NCBI RefSeq assembly: GCF_020463795.1
Contig: NZ_CP080025.1
Span: 1,863,001 to 1,927,000, forward strand
Length of the DNA stretch: 64,000 bases
Source of the DNA: Echinicola marina
GTDB lineage: Bacteria; Bacteroidota; Bacteroidia; Cytophagales; Cyclobacteriaceae
Direction: 5' to 3'
How positions within the stretch are numbered: the stretch's first letter is position 1; each line of letters starts with the position of its first letter. The translations under genes and the position numbers were made by a program. Shown here piece by piece: positions 45,042-51,814 of the stretch. The notes beneath the pieces were generated by a model. The model saw only the letters and a program-made list of their open reading frames with translations. It was not told where the DNA came from and ran no database searches.

Positions 45042-45659
45042 CTATTCTGTTAAAGAATGGCCAAAATCCATTTCTCCGGCGTAGATCAGGTAGCAAGCCT
45101 CTAGCATTTTCTTTAGGGATAGGTACAGTAAGATCTGGTCGGGATAGTATTCGGATTCCCTTTCATAGTGTCCCGAAAAAGCATTGTCCTGCATTTCCTT
45201 TAAGAGCAGTTCATAATCCAATCCCTTGATCTTGATTAGGCTAAGCCTTAGGCTTATATGGGGCTTTCTGAGCTCTTTGTTCGACAAGTGTTTCGGAAGA
45301 TATTCCCAAGGAGCACAATGCCCGGAAGACCTTCTTCCTGAAAGGATCCTGGAAAGGCGCCGCTTTTCATACTTGATGATCTTTTTCAGTATCCTGGGCC
45401 GGTAAGGATAATCTGAAAATGGTAAGGGGCCATTTTGAAAAAGCGTGTCCAGTTCATGGATCAGTTCAAGAAAGTATTCCCTCATAGAAAAAGCATATAG
45501 GGGATGCTTTTCTATTTCAGGATGAACTTCATACATTCCCGAATAATAAAGTCGGTCGATGCCTAGCAGATAATAATGGACGGAGGCCCTGTCAAAAAGC
45601 GCTAGGATCACTTTATGGAGATGTCCTTTTGCGGTAGCGGTTGATTGAAAATTATTCAT
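45042..45659 (-). CDS. Hypothetical protein, paralogue of the adjacent gene
   Basis: A 205-aa helical, basic protein without known domain. Its C-terminal 75 residues (KPHISLRLSLIKIKGLDYELLLKEMQDNAFSG, then LSLKKMLEACYLIYAGEMD) line up with the C-terminus of the gene at 45694-46293 (QPYVVLWEILNWKC...DWERMLYRWQINALCG, then LHKLLDICFLIYTVELD). The two genes are 34 bp apart on the same strand and probably arose by duplication. Confidence 0.55.
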   Translation of the reverse strand: MNNFQSTATAKGHLHKVILALFDRASVHYYLLGIDRLYYSGMYEVHPEIEKHPLYAFSMREYFLELIHELDTLFQNGPLPFSDYPYRPRILKKIIKYEKRRLSRILSGRRSSGHCAPWEYLPKHLSNKELRKPHISLRLSLIKIKGLDYELLLKEMQDNAFSGHYERESEYYPDQILLYLSLKKMLEACYLIYAGEMDFGHSLTE

Positions 45660-45693
45660 AATGTATCATCTTAAAATATGTGCCAAGTCAAGA

Positions 45694-46293
45694 TCAGTCA
45701 TCCAGTAATACAGGTCCGTTCACTTCCTTGGTGTCCAGTTCTACCGTGTAGATCAAAAAGCAGATGTCCAATAGCTTATGAAGGCAACGGTATCCTTCCA
45801 AGTCATCCTCCTCCATATCGTAGATCCTTTCCGCACCACAAAGTGCATTGATCTGCCATCTGTAAAGCATGCGCTCCCAATCGGTCTGGCATTTCCAATT
45901 TAGAATTTCCCATAAGACCACATAAGGCTGATGCAATTCCCGATACGTCAAATATCCAGGCGTATGGCAATAGTGGGAAGGATAATCATCAGGCTGCCAA
46001 AACTTCCTAATGCCCTCCACCATGCGAATGATGGCTTTTTCTTGATAGGTTCTGATGCGGTGCGGATAGCACTCTTGCGCCTTCAGGCTAAATAGATGTC
46101 CCAGTAATTGGTTCCAATAGCCATAGGCATGTGTGATGGCGTAGGGATAGGACCGGACCGCTTCAGGCTTATAGCCAAAAGCAGCATGAAACCAATCATC
46201 CAAATGGATGCGATACCCCTGTAAGCCCATATAATCACAAAAATCCGCAATGACGCTATAGGGGTAGCGCCCCTTTTCTCCGAATGTCAACAT
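45694..46293 (-). CDS. Hypothetical protein, paralogue of the adjacent gene
   Basis: A 199-aa helical protein rich in aromatic residues and cysteine, without known domain. The ATG at 46293 is preferred; the longer ORF to 46401 would run through a CRISPR-repeat-like sequence and gives an unlikely leader. Its C-terminal part resembles that of the 205-aa protein downstream. It is divergent from a phage-type HTH gene, which may regulate it. Confidence 0.5.
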   Translation of the reverse strand: MLTFGEKGRYPYSVIADFCDYMGLQGYRIHLDDWFHAAFGYKPEAVRSYPYAITHAYGYWNQLLGHLFSLKAQECYPHRIRTYQEKAIIRMVEGIRKFWQPDDYPSHYCHTPGYLTYRELHQPYVVLWEILNWKCQTDWERMLYRWQINALCGAERIYDMEEDDLEGYRCLHKLLDICFLIYTVELDTKEVNGPVLLDD

Positions 46294-46363
46294 GATGTCA
46301 AAAGCAATAAATAAACAAACAACTTTTCGAATAGGATCAGCCCTACTTCGAAAATTCAAAACT

Positions 46364-46398
46364 GTTTCAATCCCTGTACGGTGTAGTGTGTACAGGAC
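46364..46398 (-). other. Solitary CRISPR-repeat-like sequence
   Basis: On the minus strand this 35-bp sequence starts GTCCTGTACAC, ends GGATTGAAAC and contains an inverted repeat CCTGTAC/GTACAGG. The ATTGAAAC end is typical of many type I-B and III repeats. There is only one copy in the window, no spacer array and no cas gene, so it may be a chance match or a relic. Confidence 0.3.
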
Positions 46399-46516
46399 CA
46401 TAAGCGCTCAAAAATGTAGATAGTTATTGTCCAATTGATTATATTTCAAGAACAATCATCTAAATTTATAGTATTTTATCTAATAAGTCAACTTTTTTAA
46501 ACAATAAATCTATATA

Positions 46517-46963
46517 ATGTCGGTAATAATAGATAGAATAGGTGAATTCGCTAAATATACGAATAGAAGTATCCGGAAGGTAGAGCTGGAGATCGGAGCG
46601 GCCAATGGTACTTTGTCCAAGGCCATAGGAAAGGACAAGGATGTACATACCAAGTGGATCGCCTTATTTATGGAGCATTTTCCGGAAGTCAATCCTGCTT
46701 GGCTGCTGACGGGGGATGGAAACATGCTGCTACCCACTCAAAAACCAGGAGAAAGTGAGCAGCGGCCTTCCCACCAATTTGACGAACCCATGGTGGAATA
46801 CCAGTCCAAAATCATCGAACAGCACAAGGAGGTGGTCGCCTCCTTAAAGCAGGTCATCGCCGCACTGGAAGGGCAACTGAAGGAAAAGGAAATCATCGTC
46901 CAGCTAAAGGACCAGATCATTGCAAATTTGGAGGAGCAGGTAAAGGTCTTGTCTAAAGGGTAG
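46517..46963 (+). CDS. Helix-turn-helix protein, phage-repressor type
   Basis: A 148-aa protein. The N-terminal 70 residues are an XRE-like HTH (RSIRKVELEIGAANGTLSKAIGKDKDV) ending in NPAWLLTGDGNML, a stretch typical of Bacteroidota phage-type repressors. Residues 95-145 form a coiled coil (VEYQSKIIEQHKEVVASLKQ and following heptads) that probably mediates dimerisation. It is divergent from the paralogous orphan pair, suggesting local control or a degraded mobile element. Confidence 0.75.
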   Translation: MSVIIDRIGEFAKYTNRSIRKVELEIGAANGTLSKAIGKDKDVHTKWIALFMEHFPEVNPAWLLTGDGNMLLPTQKPGESEQRPSHQFDEPMVEYQSKIIEQHKEVVASLKQVIAALEGQLKEKEIIVQLKDQIIANLEEQVKVLSKG

Positions 46964-47030
46964 GAGTAGATATTTTTGGGAGTTGATGCTGAAGTAATCT
47001 TGTTTTTACTTATCTACTTTTTTCCTTTGC

Positions 47031-47178
47031 TAACCCGCGTTTACAATGCGGTTATAGGATAAATTATAGCGTTGATAAACGCAGGGATTTAGGAGTCCTC
47101 GTTGAAAATTAGGACTAGGACTGGGTGTAATTGCAAATTACCCCCAGTCACCATAGACGGTTTATTTATACAGCTAGG
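47031..47178. repeat. REP-like region with 3'-type hairpin
   Basis: ACCCGCGTTTACAATGCGG (47032-47050) and a related AACGCAGG belong to the second REP-like family. A near-perfect hairpin GGGTGTAATT-GCA-AATTACCCCC at 47123-47145, followed by CATAGACGGTTTATT, matches the RAYT 3' flank at 49755 without any RAYT codons. The rest of 46964-47369 has no gene. Confidence 0.65.
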
Positions 47179-47357
47179 AGGGGTGAAGGTGATGATAAGG
47201 GGAGAGATTGTTTAAATTTTTGCAAGGTAATATTGATCGGTAAATTTGATTATACTTTGCCGTTGTTTTGGCGTGAGCCTAAGCTGTTTACAAGCGAGAA
47301 TCAAAATCACCTGATTCATGTTGTATAAAGAAGGAAGTTATTGTATAATTGAATTTA

Positions 47358-47365
47358 TATTTTTG
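47358..47365 (+). promoter_or_regulatory. Candidate -7 box of the ImmA/IrrE-type gene
   Basis: TATTTTTG fits TAnnTTTG and ends four bases before the ATG, the same spacing as at 7472-7479, so the transcript could be leaderless. No clear -33 element was found. Confidence 0.3.
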
Positions 47366-47369
47366 TGAT

Positions 47370-48497
47370 ATGGCAACAGAGATAAATGTAAATGCTAACA
47401 TGCTAACTTGGGCAATAGACCGAGCGGGGTATGATATGCATGAATTTGTCGAAAAGATGCCGAAGGTCACCGCTTGGATCAGAGGGGAGAAAAAACCAAC
47501 CTTGAAGCAACTGGAGGCCTTCTCTAAAAAAGTTTACTTGCCATTTGGGTACCTATTCTTGACAGAGCCCCCAAAGGAAAAACTGCCTATTCCTTTTTTT
47601 CGAACTAATGGTGAACAAATTGAAAAAGTAAGTGTCAATGTTTATGATACCATTTTATTGCTTCAACAACGTCAAAATTGGCTTAGGGAATACTTGAAGG
47701 AGAACGGTTTCGAACGCTTGGGCTTTGTAGGCAGCTTCAAAGGCAGCCAAGATGTTTCTGGAATTGTTGATAATATAAGAACTACACTTGGACTGGCAGA
47801 GGACTGGGCTCAACATTTTAAAACCTGGCAAGAAGCCCTCAATCATTTAGTAGAGGTTATTGAGGATAAGGGGATTATCACTGTTTTTAATGGTGTAGTT
47901 GAAAATAATACGTCCCGCACTATTGAGGTGGAGAATTGTCGTGGTTTTGTTTTAGTGGATGATTTAGCTCCATTTATGTTCGTTAATAATACAGATGGGA
48001 AAGCCGCTCAATTATTCACGATAGTACATGAATTGGCCCATATCTGGACAGGGCATAGTGCTGGGTTTGATTTTCGCAAGCTTCAGCCTGCAGATGATCC
48101 TATTGAAGTACTCTGTGACAAAGTAGCTGCTGAATTTCTGGTGCCTAGAAGTGCATTCAACAAGCAATGGGCAGATTATCCAAGTATCAAAGAATGCTCC
48201 CGTTTCTTTAAAGTGAGTGAAATTGTTATTGCTCGGAGGGCATTGGATACTGGGAAAATATCCAAAAGCCAATTTTTTGCTTTTTATGAAGAATATAAGA
48301 ATAGAGAGTTTGTCAAAAAGCAACATAAAGGGGGAGGTGGTGACTTTTATGCCACAGCAAGGAAAAGACTTAGTTTGACATTTGCATCTCATGTTAATAA
48401 TGCCGTGAAAACAGGTCAATTACTTTATAGGGATGCCTACAAACTAACCAGCATGAAAGGGGATACTTTCAATAAATTTTTTGAGAAAACGATCTAA
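47370..48497 (+). CDS. XRE HTH plus ImmA/IrrE metallopeptidase protein (antitoxin-like)
   Basis: A 375-aa protein. An N-terminal XRE-like HTH (ANMLTWAIDRAGYDMHEFVEKMP...TLKQLEAFSKK) precedes a linker and the ImmA/IrrE zinc peptidase domain with H220-E221-x2-H224 (TIVHELAHIWTG) and a downstream CDKVAAEFLVP that gives the third ligand. Proteins of this layout pair with DUF4411 PIN-like proteins in predicted toxin-antitoxin loci. The DUF4411 gene follows by 5 bp here, but is interrupted. The antitoxin-like gene itself is intact. Confidence 0.88.
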   Translation: MATEINVNANMLTWAIDRAGYDMHEFVEKMPKVTAWIRGEKKPTLKQLEAFSKKVYLPFGYLFLTEPPKEKLPIPFFRTNGEQIEKVSVNVYDTILLLQQRQNWLREYLKENGFERLGFVGSFKGSQDVSGIVDNIRTTLGLAEDWAQHFKTWQEALNHLVEVIEDKGIITVFNGVVENNTSRTIEVENCRGFVLVDDLAPFMFVNNTDGKAAQLFTIVHELAHIWTGHSAGFDFRKLQPADDPIEVLCDKVAAEFLVPRSAFNKQWADYPSIKECSRFFKVSEIVIARRALDTGKISKSQFFAFYEEYKNREFVKKQHKGGGGDFYATARKRLSLTFASHVNNAVKTGQLLYRDAYKLTSMKGDTFNKFFEKTI

Positions 48498-48502
48498 GGC
48501 CA

Positions 48503-49003
48503 ATGAAAAAATATGTGGTTGATAGCAATTTTTTTATACAAGCCCATAGAGCCACTTATCCACTTGATGTAGCTAAGAGTTTTTGGATTAAAATCAATGA
48601 ACTAGCGCAGTCGGGAATGATTATAAGTATTGATAAAGTTAAAAAGGAGCTCTATGATAAGAATGATGATCTTGAAGGATGGTGTGTGAATAATTTGCCG
48701 AGTGGATTCTTTCATGATTCATCAGCTGCTTTGCAGCAGTATGCTTAAGTATCCGCTTGGGCAAACTCAAAAAGTGACCATTACCTGCCCAATGCCATCA
48801 ATGAATTTTTAGATGCTGATGAGGCGGATGCATTTTTAGTCGCCTATGTACTGAATGATGTCCAGAATAGGATTTTGGTGACCCATGAAGTTAGTAATCC
48901 CAACCAAAAGAATAAAATAAAAATGCCTGAGCCATGTAATCATTTCGGAGTACGCTATATAAATACGATTGGAATGTTTAGAGAGTTAGGAGTAACATTC
49001 TAA
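48503..49003 (+). pseudogene. DUF4411 (PIN-like) gene with in-frame TAA stop
   Basis: A 167-codon frame reads as one DUF4411 protein, from MKKYVVDSNFFIQAHRA with the first PIN Asp, through NAINEFLDADEADAFLVAYVL with the central acidic residues, to FGVRYINTIGMFRELGVTF. A single TAA at 48746-48748 interrupts it after residue 81, with the frame unchanged on both sides. The predicted RNase-type toxin would lose its second half. A sense codon such as CAA or AAA changed to TAA would explain it. Confidence 0.85.
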
Positions 49004-49068
49004 TTGTGCTGAAGTAGATCCTTTTTTAGCTGCATTGGGAATTTAGTGTATGATGTCTTTGCACTATC

Positions 49069-49169
49069 CCATCTGGGTGTAGAAAGAGCGTTGGCCTAGG
49101 TGTAATTTGCAATTACACCTTTCTATCACTAAGAATTTGTAATTCAATTTTCATGGATTATCCCCAGCT
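49069..49169. repeat. RAYT 5' flank with REP hairpin
   Basis: The flank shared with 43100-43201. It contains the hairpin with arms GGTGTAATT/AATTACACC around TGC (49099-49119), about 50 bp upstream of the RAYT start codon. Together with the 3' hairpin at 49755 it brackets the transposase gene. Confidence 0.8.
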
Positions 49170-49714
49170 ATGGTAGAAACCTATCAGATAAGAGATCAGG
49201 AAATGCCCTGTTTTTTAACCTTCCGAGTGGTAGGTTGGGTAGATGTTTTTTCAAGAAAAGTCTATAGGGACTTCGTCTTGGAAAACCTGGCCTATTACAG
49301 AAAAGAAAAAAGACTTTACCTTTTTGGATATGTCACATGACAAATCATATTCATTTGGTGGTTCAGCAAAAGGACAGGAAATTGTCCGCATGGGTACGTG
49401 ATTTCAAAAAGTTTACAAGTAAGAAACTACTTGCCATGATTCTGGAGAATCAACAAGAAAGTAGGAAAGAGTGGTTGAGGATGATCTTTACTTACCATGC
49501 CCAATTCAACAAAAGGTCTGGAGGGATGCAGTTCTGGCCTCATGAGAACCATGCTATAGAACTTTACTGACATGAAATGACCGAAAACAAAGTCAAATAC
49601 ATCCATGAAAACCCGGTAAGAGCAGGATTAGTGGAGAAACCTGAAGATTATTTGTGCTCAAGCGCCAGAAACTACTCAGGACTCAAAGGGGTAATTGAGG
49701 TAGATTATTGGTAA
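49170..49714 (+). pseudogene. REP-associated tyrosine transposase (RAYT), decayed
   Basis: The frame starts MVETYQIRDQEMPCFLTFRVVGWVDVFSRKVYRDFVLENL, a typical RAYT opening. It breaks at 49335-49341, where a deletion destroys GYV-x-MTNHIHLVV, the HxH metal motif region, and resumes in another frame. A TGA at 49568-49570 cuts the C-terminal segment, which then continues HEMTENKVKYIHENPVRAGLV to DYW and the final stop. The frameshift and the stop codon together make it non-functional. REP hairpins lie on both sides. Confidence 0.9.
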
Positions 49715-49754
49715 ATTTTGGTTTTTTTGCAATTGTAAATTGGCTAGGATATTA

Positions 49755-49777
49755 GGGTGTAATTGCAAATTACCCCC
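49755..49777. repeat. REP hairpin, 3' type
   Basis: GGGTGTAATT-GCA-AATTACCCCC, identical to the hairpin at 47123-47145 and one base different from those at 37394 and 41874. It lies in the 3' flank of the decayed RAYT. Confidence 0.75.
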
Positions 49778-49872
49778 AGTCACCATAGACGGTTTATTTA
49801 TACAGCTAGGCGGAGCACCCCAGAACTGAAAAGGAATATTAAAACAAGTATTTTTAGACTAAATTCATAAGC

Positions 49873-50241
49873 ATGAAAATCTCTAAAAACATCCTCTCGG
49901 ACATCCAATCTATTATCTCCACAGCTCGGCAGAATGCTGTGCGCTCGGTGAATTTTGAGCGGGTGGTGATGTACTGGAAAATTGGGGAACGGATTTTTGA
50001 AGAGGAGCAACACGGTGAGCAACGAGCAGAATACGGTGCCTATTTAATAAAAAACCTGGCGGAAGCATTGGAGCCGGAATATGGTACCGGGTTTTCTGCC
50101 CGGCAATTGGAACGCTTCCGGCAGTTTTACCGAACTTTCCCAACTACGTCCGCACTGCGGACGGAATTTACTTGGACGCATTACAAACTGATGCTTTCCC
50201 TTGATAATGAGGATAAAAGACAGTTTGCAAACGAGGACTAG
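49873..50241 (+). CDS. DUF1016 (YhcG-like) protein, N-terminal fragment
   Basis: A 122-aa ORF matching the DUF1016 N-terminal domain: RSVNFERVVMYWKIGERIFEEEQ, AEYGAYLIKNLAEALEPEYGTGFSARQLERFRQFY, then TWTHYKLMLSLDNEDKRQF. Full-length relatives are about 340 residues and carry a PD-(D/E)xK nuclease domain after this point; here a stop follows within a few codons. It is a remnant of a restriction- or defence-linked nuclease gene, perhaps still making a DNA-binding fragment. Confidence 0.8.
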   Translation: MKISKNILSDIQSIISTARQNAVRSVNFERVVMYWKIGERIFEEEQHGEQRAEYGAYLIKNLAEALEPEYGTGFSARQLERFRQFYRTFPTTSALRTEFTWTHYKLMLSLDNEDKRQFANED

Positions 50242-50255
50242 AGAGGGATTTAGTT

Positions 50256-51260
50256 TCAGTAAGAGCGAATGGCCAAATTGAGTCGATGAGCAATACGTTC
50301 TTTGAAATCTTGAGGAAATATTACTTCAACTTGTTCTCCGAACGATAGAACCAATCGTTCTAATTCAAAATTTGGAATGACTTTGATTCTGACTTCAAGA
50401 CCTGTAGGATCATTTTTATGCTTTTGACTTGGGTGAATTGGTTTGGTTACGACATAAGGCGCAACTTCGGGTGTAAATTTTAATACAATTTCCTGTAATT
50501 TGACACCTTCCGGACTGGTAACTCCGACTAAATCATAAAAATACTCTTCCCAATCTGTTTTGGATGGTTTATACTTTAAACTCGTTTCTGATAAAGATTC
50601 AATTCTATCCAATGCGAGATTCCAATTGGGTACCAGATTATCAGAATTAAGTCCAAATGCAAACCACCGATTGTTGTACTGTTTCAAAAAGTAGGGGTGA
50701 AAAGTTATTTCATAAGGTTCTGAGCTTTTAAAGTCCTTGTATGTGACTTTCAAAACCCGTTCATTAATTATACTGTTAAATAAAGGTGTTAAGAAATGAA
50801 GTCCTTTCAAATCTATATTGCTTTCAAAGCTTATGACCTCATTTTTACGCTCAATCAAGCCAAACTTTGATTCTAGCATGGGGATCATTTCATTGACCCA
50901 TTCAAATTGGGGGGTGCCGGAAAAACGGGAAAGTATTTGAAGTGCTGATTTTATCTGTTCTGCTTCCGAATCATTCAAAGGTTGGTTATTTATGGAGAAA
51001 GATAAATCGTTATACCGGTAATAGACTTTCCGACCATCACGAATTCTTTTTAATGAAATAGACCAGCCTTGCTCGCTCTCCATAAAACGAATATCATCAA
51101 AAAGCTGCCTTCTTTGTATTCCTTCAACCTTTGGATCAAATTCTGCCAATGCACTGTTGCATTCATCCAATAAGTCTTCCCAAAAATACATTCGGCCTGG
51201 ATTGCGAAAGCATTTGTCCAAAGTTTGGTAGCGAATTAGTGCATTTTTATTAGTGGCCAT
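50256..51260 (-). CDS. WYL domain transcriptional regulator
   Basis: A 334-aa regulator. The N-terminal 100 residues form a winged-helix-like region (ALIRYQTLDKCFRNPGRMYFWEDLLDECN); the middle holds the WYL domain (ERVLKVTYKDFKSSEPYEITFHPYFLKQYNNRWFAFGLN), and a C-terminal WCX-like part ends the protein. WYL proteins of the BrxR/CapW type sit beside phage-defence operons and repress them until they sense a ligand. An inverted repeat lies 3 bp from its start codon, and a sister site precedes the retron. It is divergent from the zinc-ribbon gene and the retron operon. Confidence 0.88.
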   Translation of the reverse strand: MATNKNALIRYQTLDKCFRNPGRMYFWEDLLDECNSALAEFDPKVEGIQRRQLFDDIRFMESEQGWSISLKRIRDGRKVYYRYNDLSFSINNQPLNDSEAEQIKSALQILSRFSGTPQFEWVNEMIPMLESKFGLIERKNEVISFESNIDLKGLHFLTPLFNSIINERVLKVTYKDFKSSEPYEITFHPYFLKQYNNRWFAFGLNSDNLVPNWNLALDRIESLSETSLKYKPSKTDWEEYFYDLVGVTSPEGVKLQEIVLKFTPEVAPYVVTKPIHPSQKHKNDPTGLEVRIKVIPNFELERLVLSFGEQVEVIFPQDFKERIAHRLNLAIRSY

Positions 51261-51263
51261 TTA

Positions 51264-51284
51264 CTGTGCAGATTGATTGCACAG
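51264..51284. promoter_or_regulatory. Candidate WYL operator 1
   Basis: CTGTGCA (51264-51270) and TGCACAG (51278-51284) form a perfect 7-bp inverted repeat separated by seven bases, lying between the divergent WYL and zinc-ribbon genes. The inner GTGCA-N7-TGCAC pattern recurs at 51500-51518. Confidence 0.65.
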
Positions 51285-51314
51285 CAAGTAAGTTATTTTG
51301 TGTCAAAGTTAAAA

Positions 51315-51497
51315 ATGACAGCTATGGAGATCACTAGAGGAAAATTAGGCAAAAGAATGGTTGAAGAGAAGGAGACTCAAACATGTTCCAGATGTGGAGG
51401 CACCGGAAAACTGCCACAATTTGCTCATATCAAAAACGGAATATGCTTCAAATGCCAGGGACAACGGAAATTTGAGAAAAAGACATTGATTTTATAA
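51315..51497 (+). CDS. Small zinc-ribbon protein, 60 aa
   Basis: A basic protein with a DnaJ-type half zinc site, CSRCGGTGKLP, followed by GICFKCQGQRKF, so four cysteines could bind one zinc. The ATG at 51315 was preferred; the TTG at 51273 lies inside the operator. It is between the WYL regulator and the retron and is likely transcribed with the latter or from the shared divergent promoter. Function unknown; nucleic-acid binding is plausible. Confidence 0.6.
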   Translation: MTAMEITRGKLGKRMVEEKETQTCSRCGGTGKLPQFAHIKNGICFKCQGQRKFEKKTLIL

Positions 51498-51499
51498 CC

Positions 51500-51518
51500 A
51501 GTGCACTTTGACTGCACT
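51500..51518. promoter_or_regulatory. Candidate WYL operator 2, ahead of the retron
   Basis: AGTGCA (51500-51505) and TGCACT (51513-51518) are a 6-bp inverted repeat separated by seven bases. It shares GTGCA-N7-TGCAC with operator 1. It lies 29 bp before the a1 arm of the retron RNA, a position fit for controlling retron transcription. Confidence 0.55.
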
Positions 51519-51546
51519 CTTTAATTATTAATTTGCAGCATTGGTT

Positions 51547-51796
51547 CTTTGAAACACCTGCCTAAAGGTATTGATTCGTGGGTGCTGTCCCGGTTTCCCG
51601 GGAAAAGATCGGCACCTCTTTCCCTTCATATGGGCCGGCCAGCCCGGAGGGATTGAATGTTATTTTGGTAAACTCCAATCGACTTCCCTTGTGTTGTTCT
51701 TCCTTTGGATATCGATTATTGTTTATGATGATATATGGATTGATGAAATATACACACATTCATTACAAATAGAATATCCGGCAGGTGTTTTCAAAG
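51547..51796 (+). ncRNA. Retron msr-msd noncoding RNA
   Basis: CTTTGAAACACCTGCC (51547-51562, arm a1) is complementary to GGCAGGTGTTTTCAAAG (51780-51796, arm a2) with one bulged base, the long-range pairing that defines retron transcripts. Inside lie a stem with GGTGC/GCACC enclosing TCCCGG-TTTC-CCGGGA (51581-51616), a GGGC/GCCC hairpin (51632-51645) and a longer hairpin at 51669-51725 (TAAAC, AATCGA with TCGATT, GTTTA) that could be the msd. Arm a2 ends 18 bp before the reverse transcriptase start. The branching guanosine and exact msd limits cannot be set by eye. Confidence 0.75.
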
Positions 51797-51814
51797 TACT
51801 CTTCAATATAAATC

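Noticed and set aside
46364-46398. CRISPR array
   Set aside because: Only one repeat-like unit is present, with no regular spacers or cas genes, so it is listed as a single sequence only.
48503-49003. Programmed stop-codon readthrough in the DUF4411 gene
   Set aside because: No recoding element or conserved context was visible around the TAA; a plain nonsense mutation is simpler.
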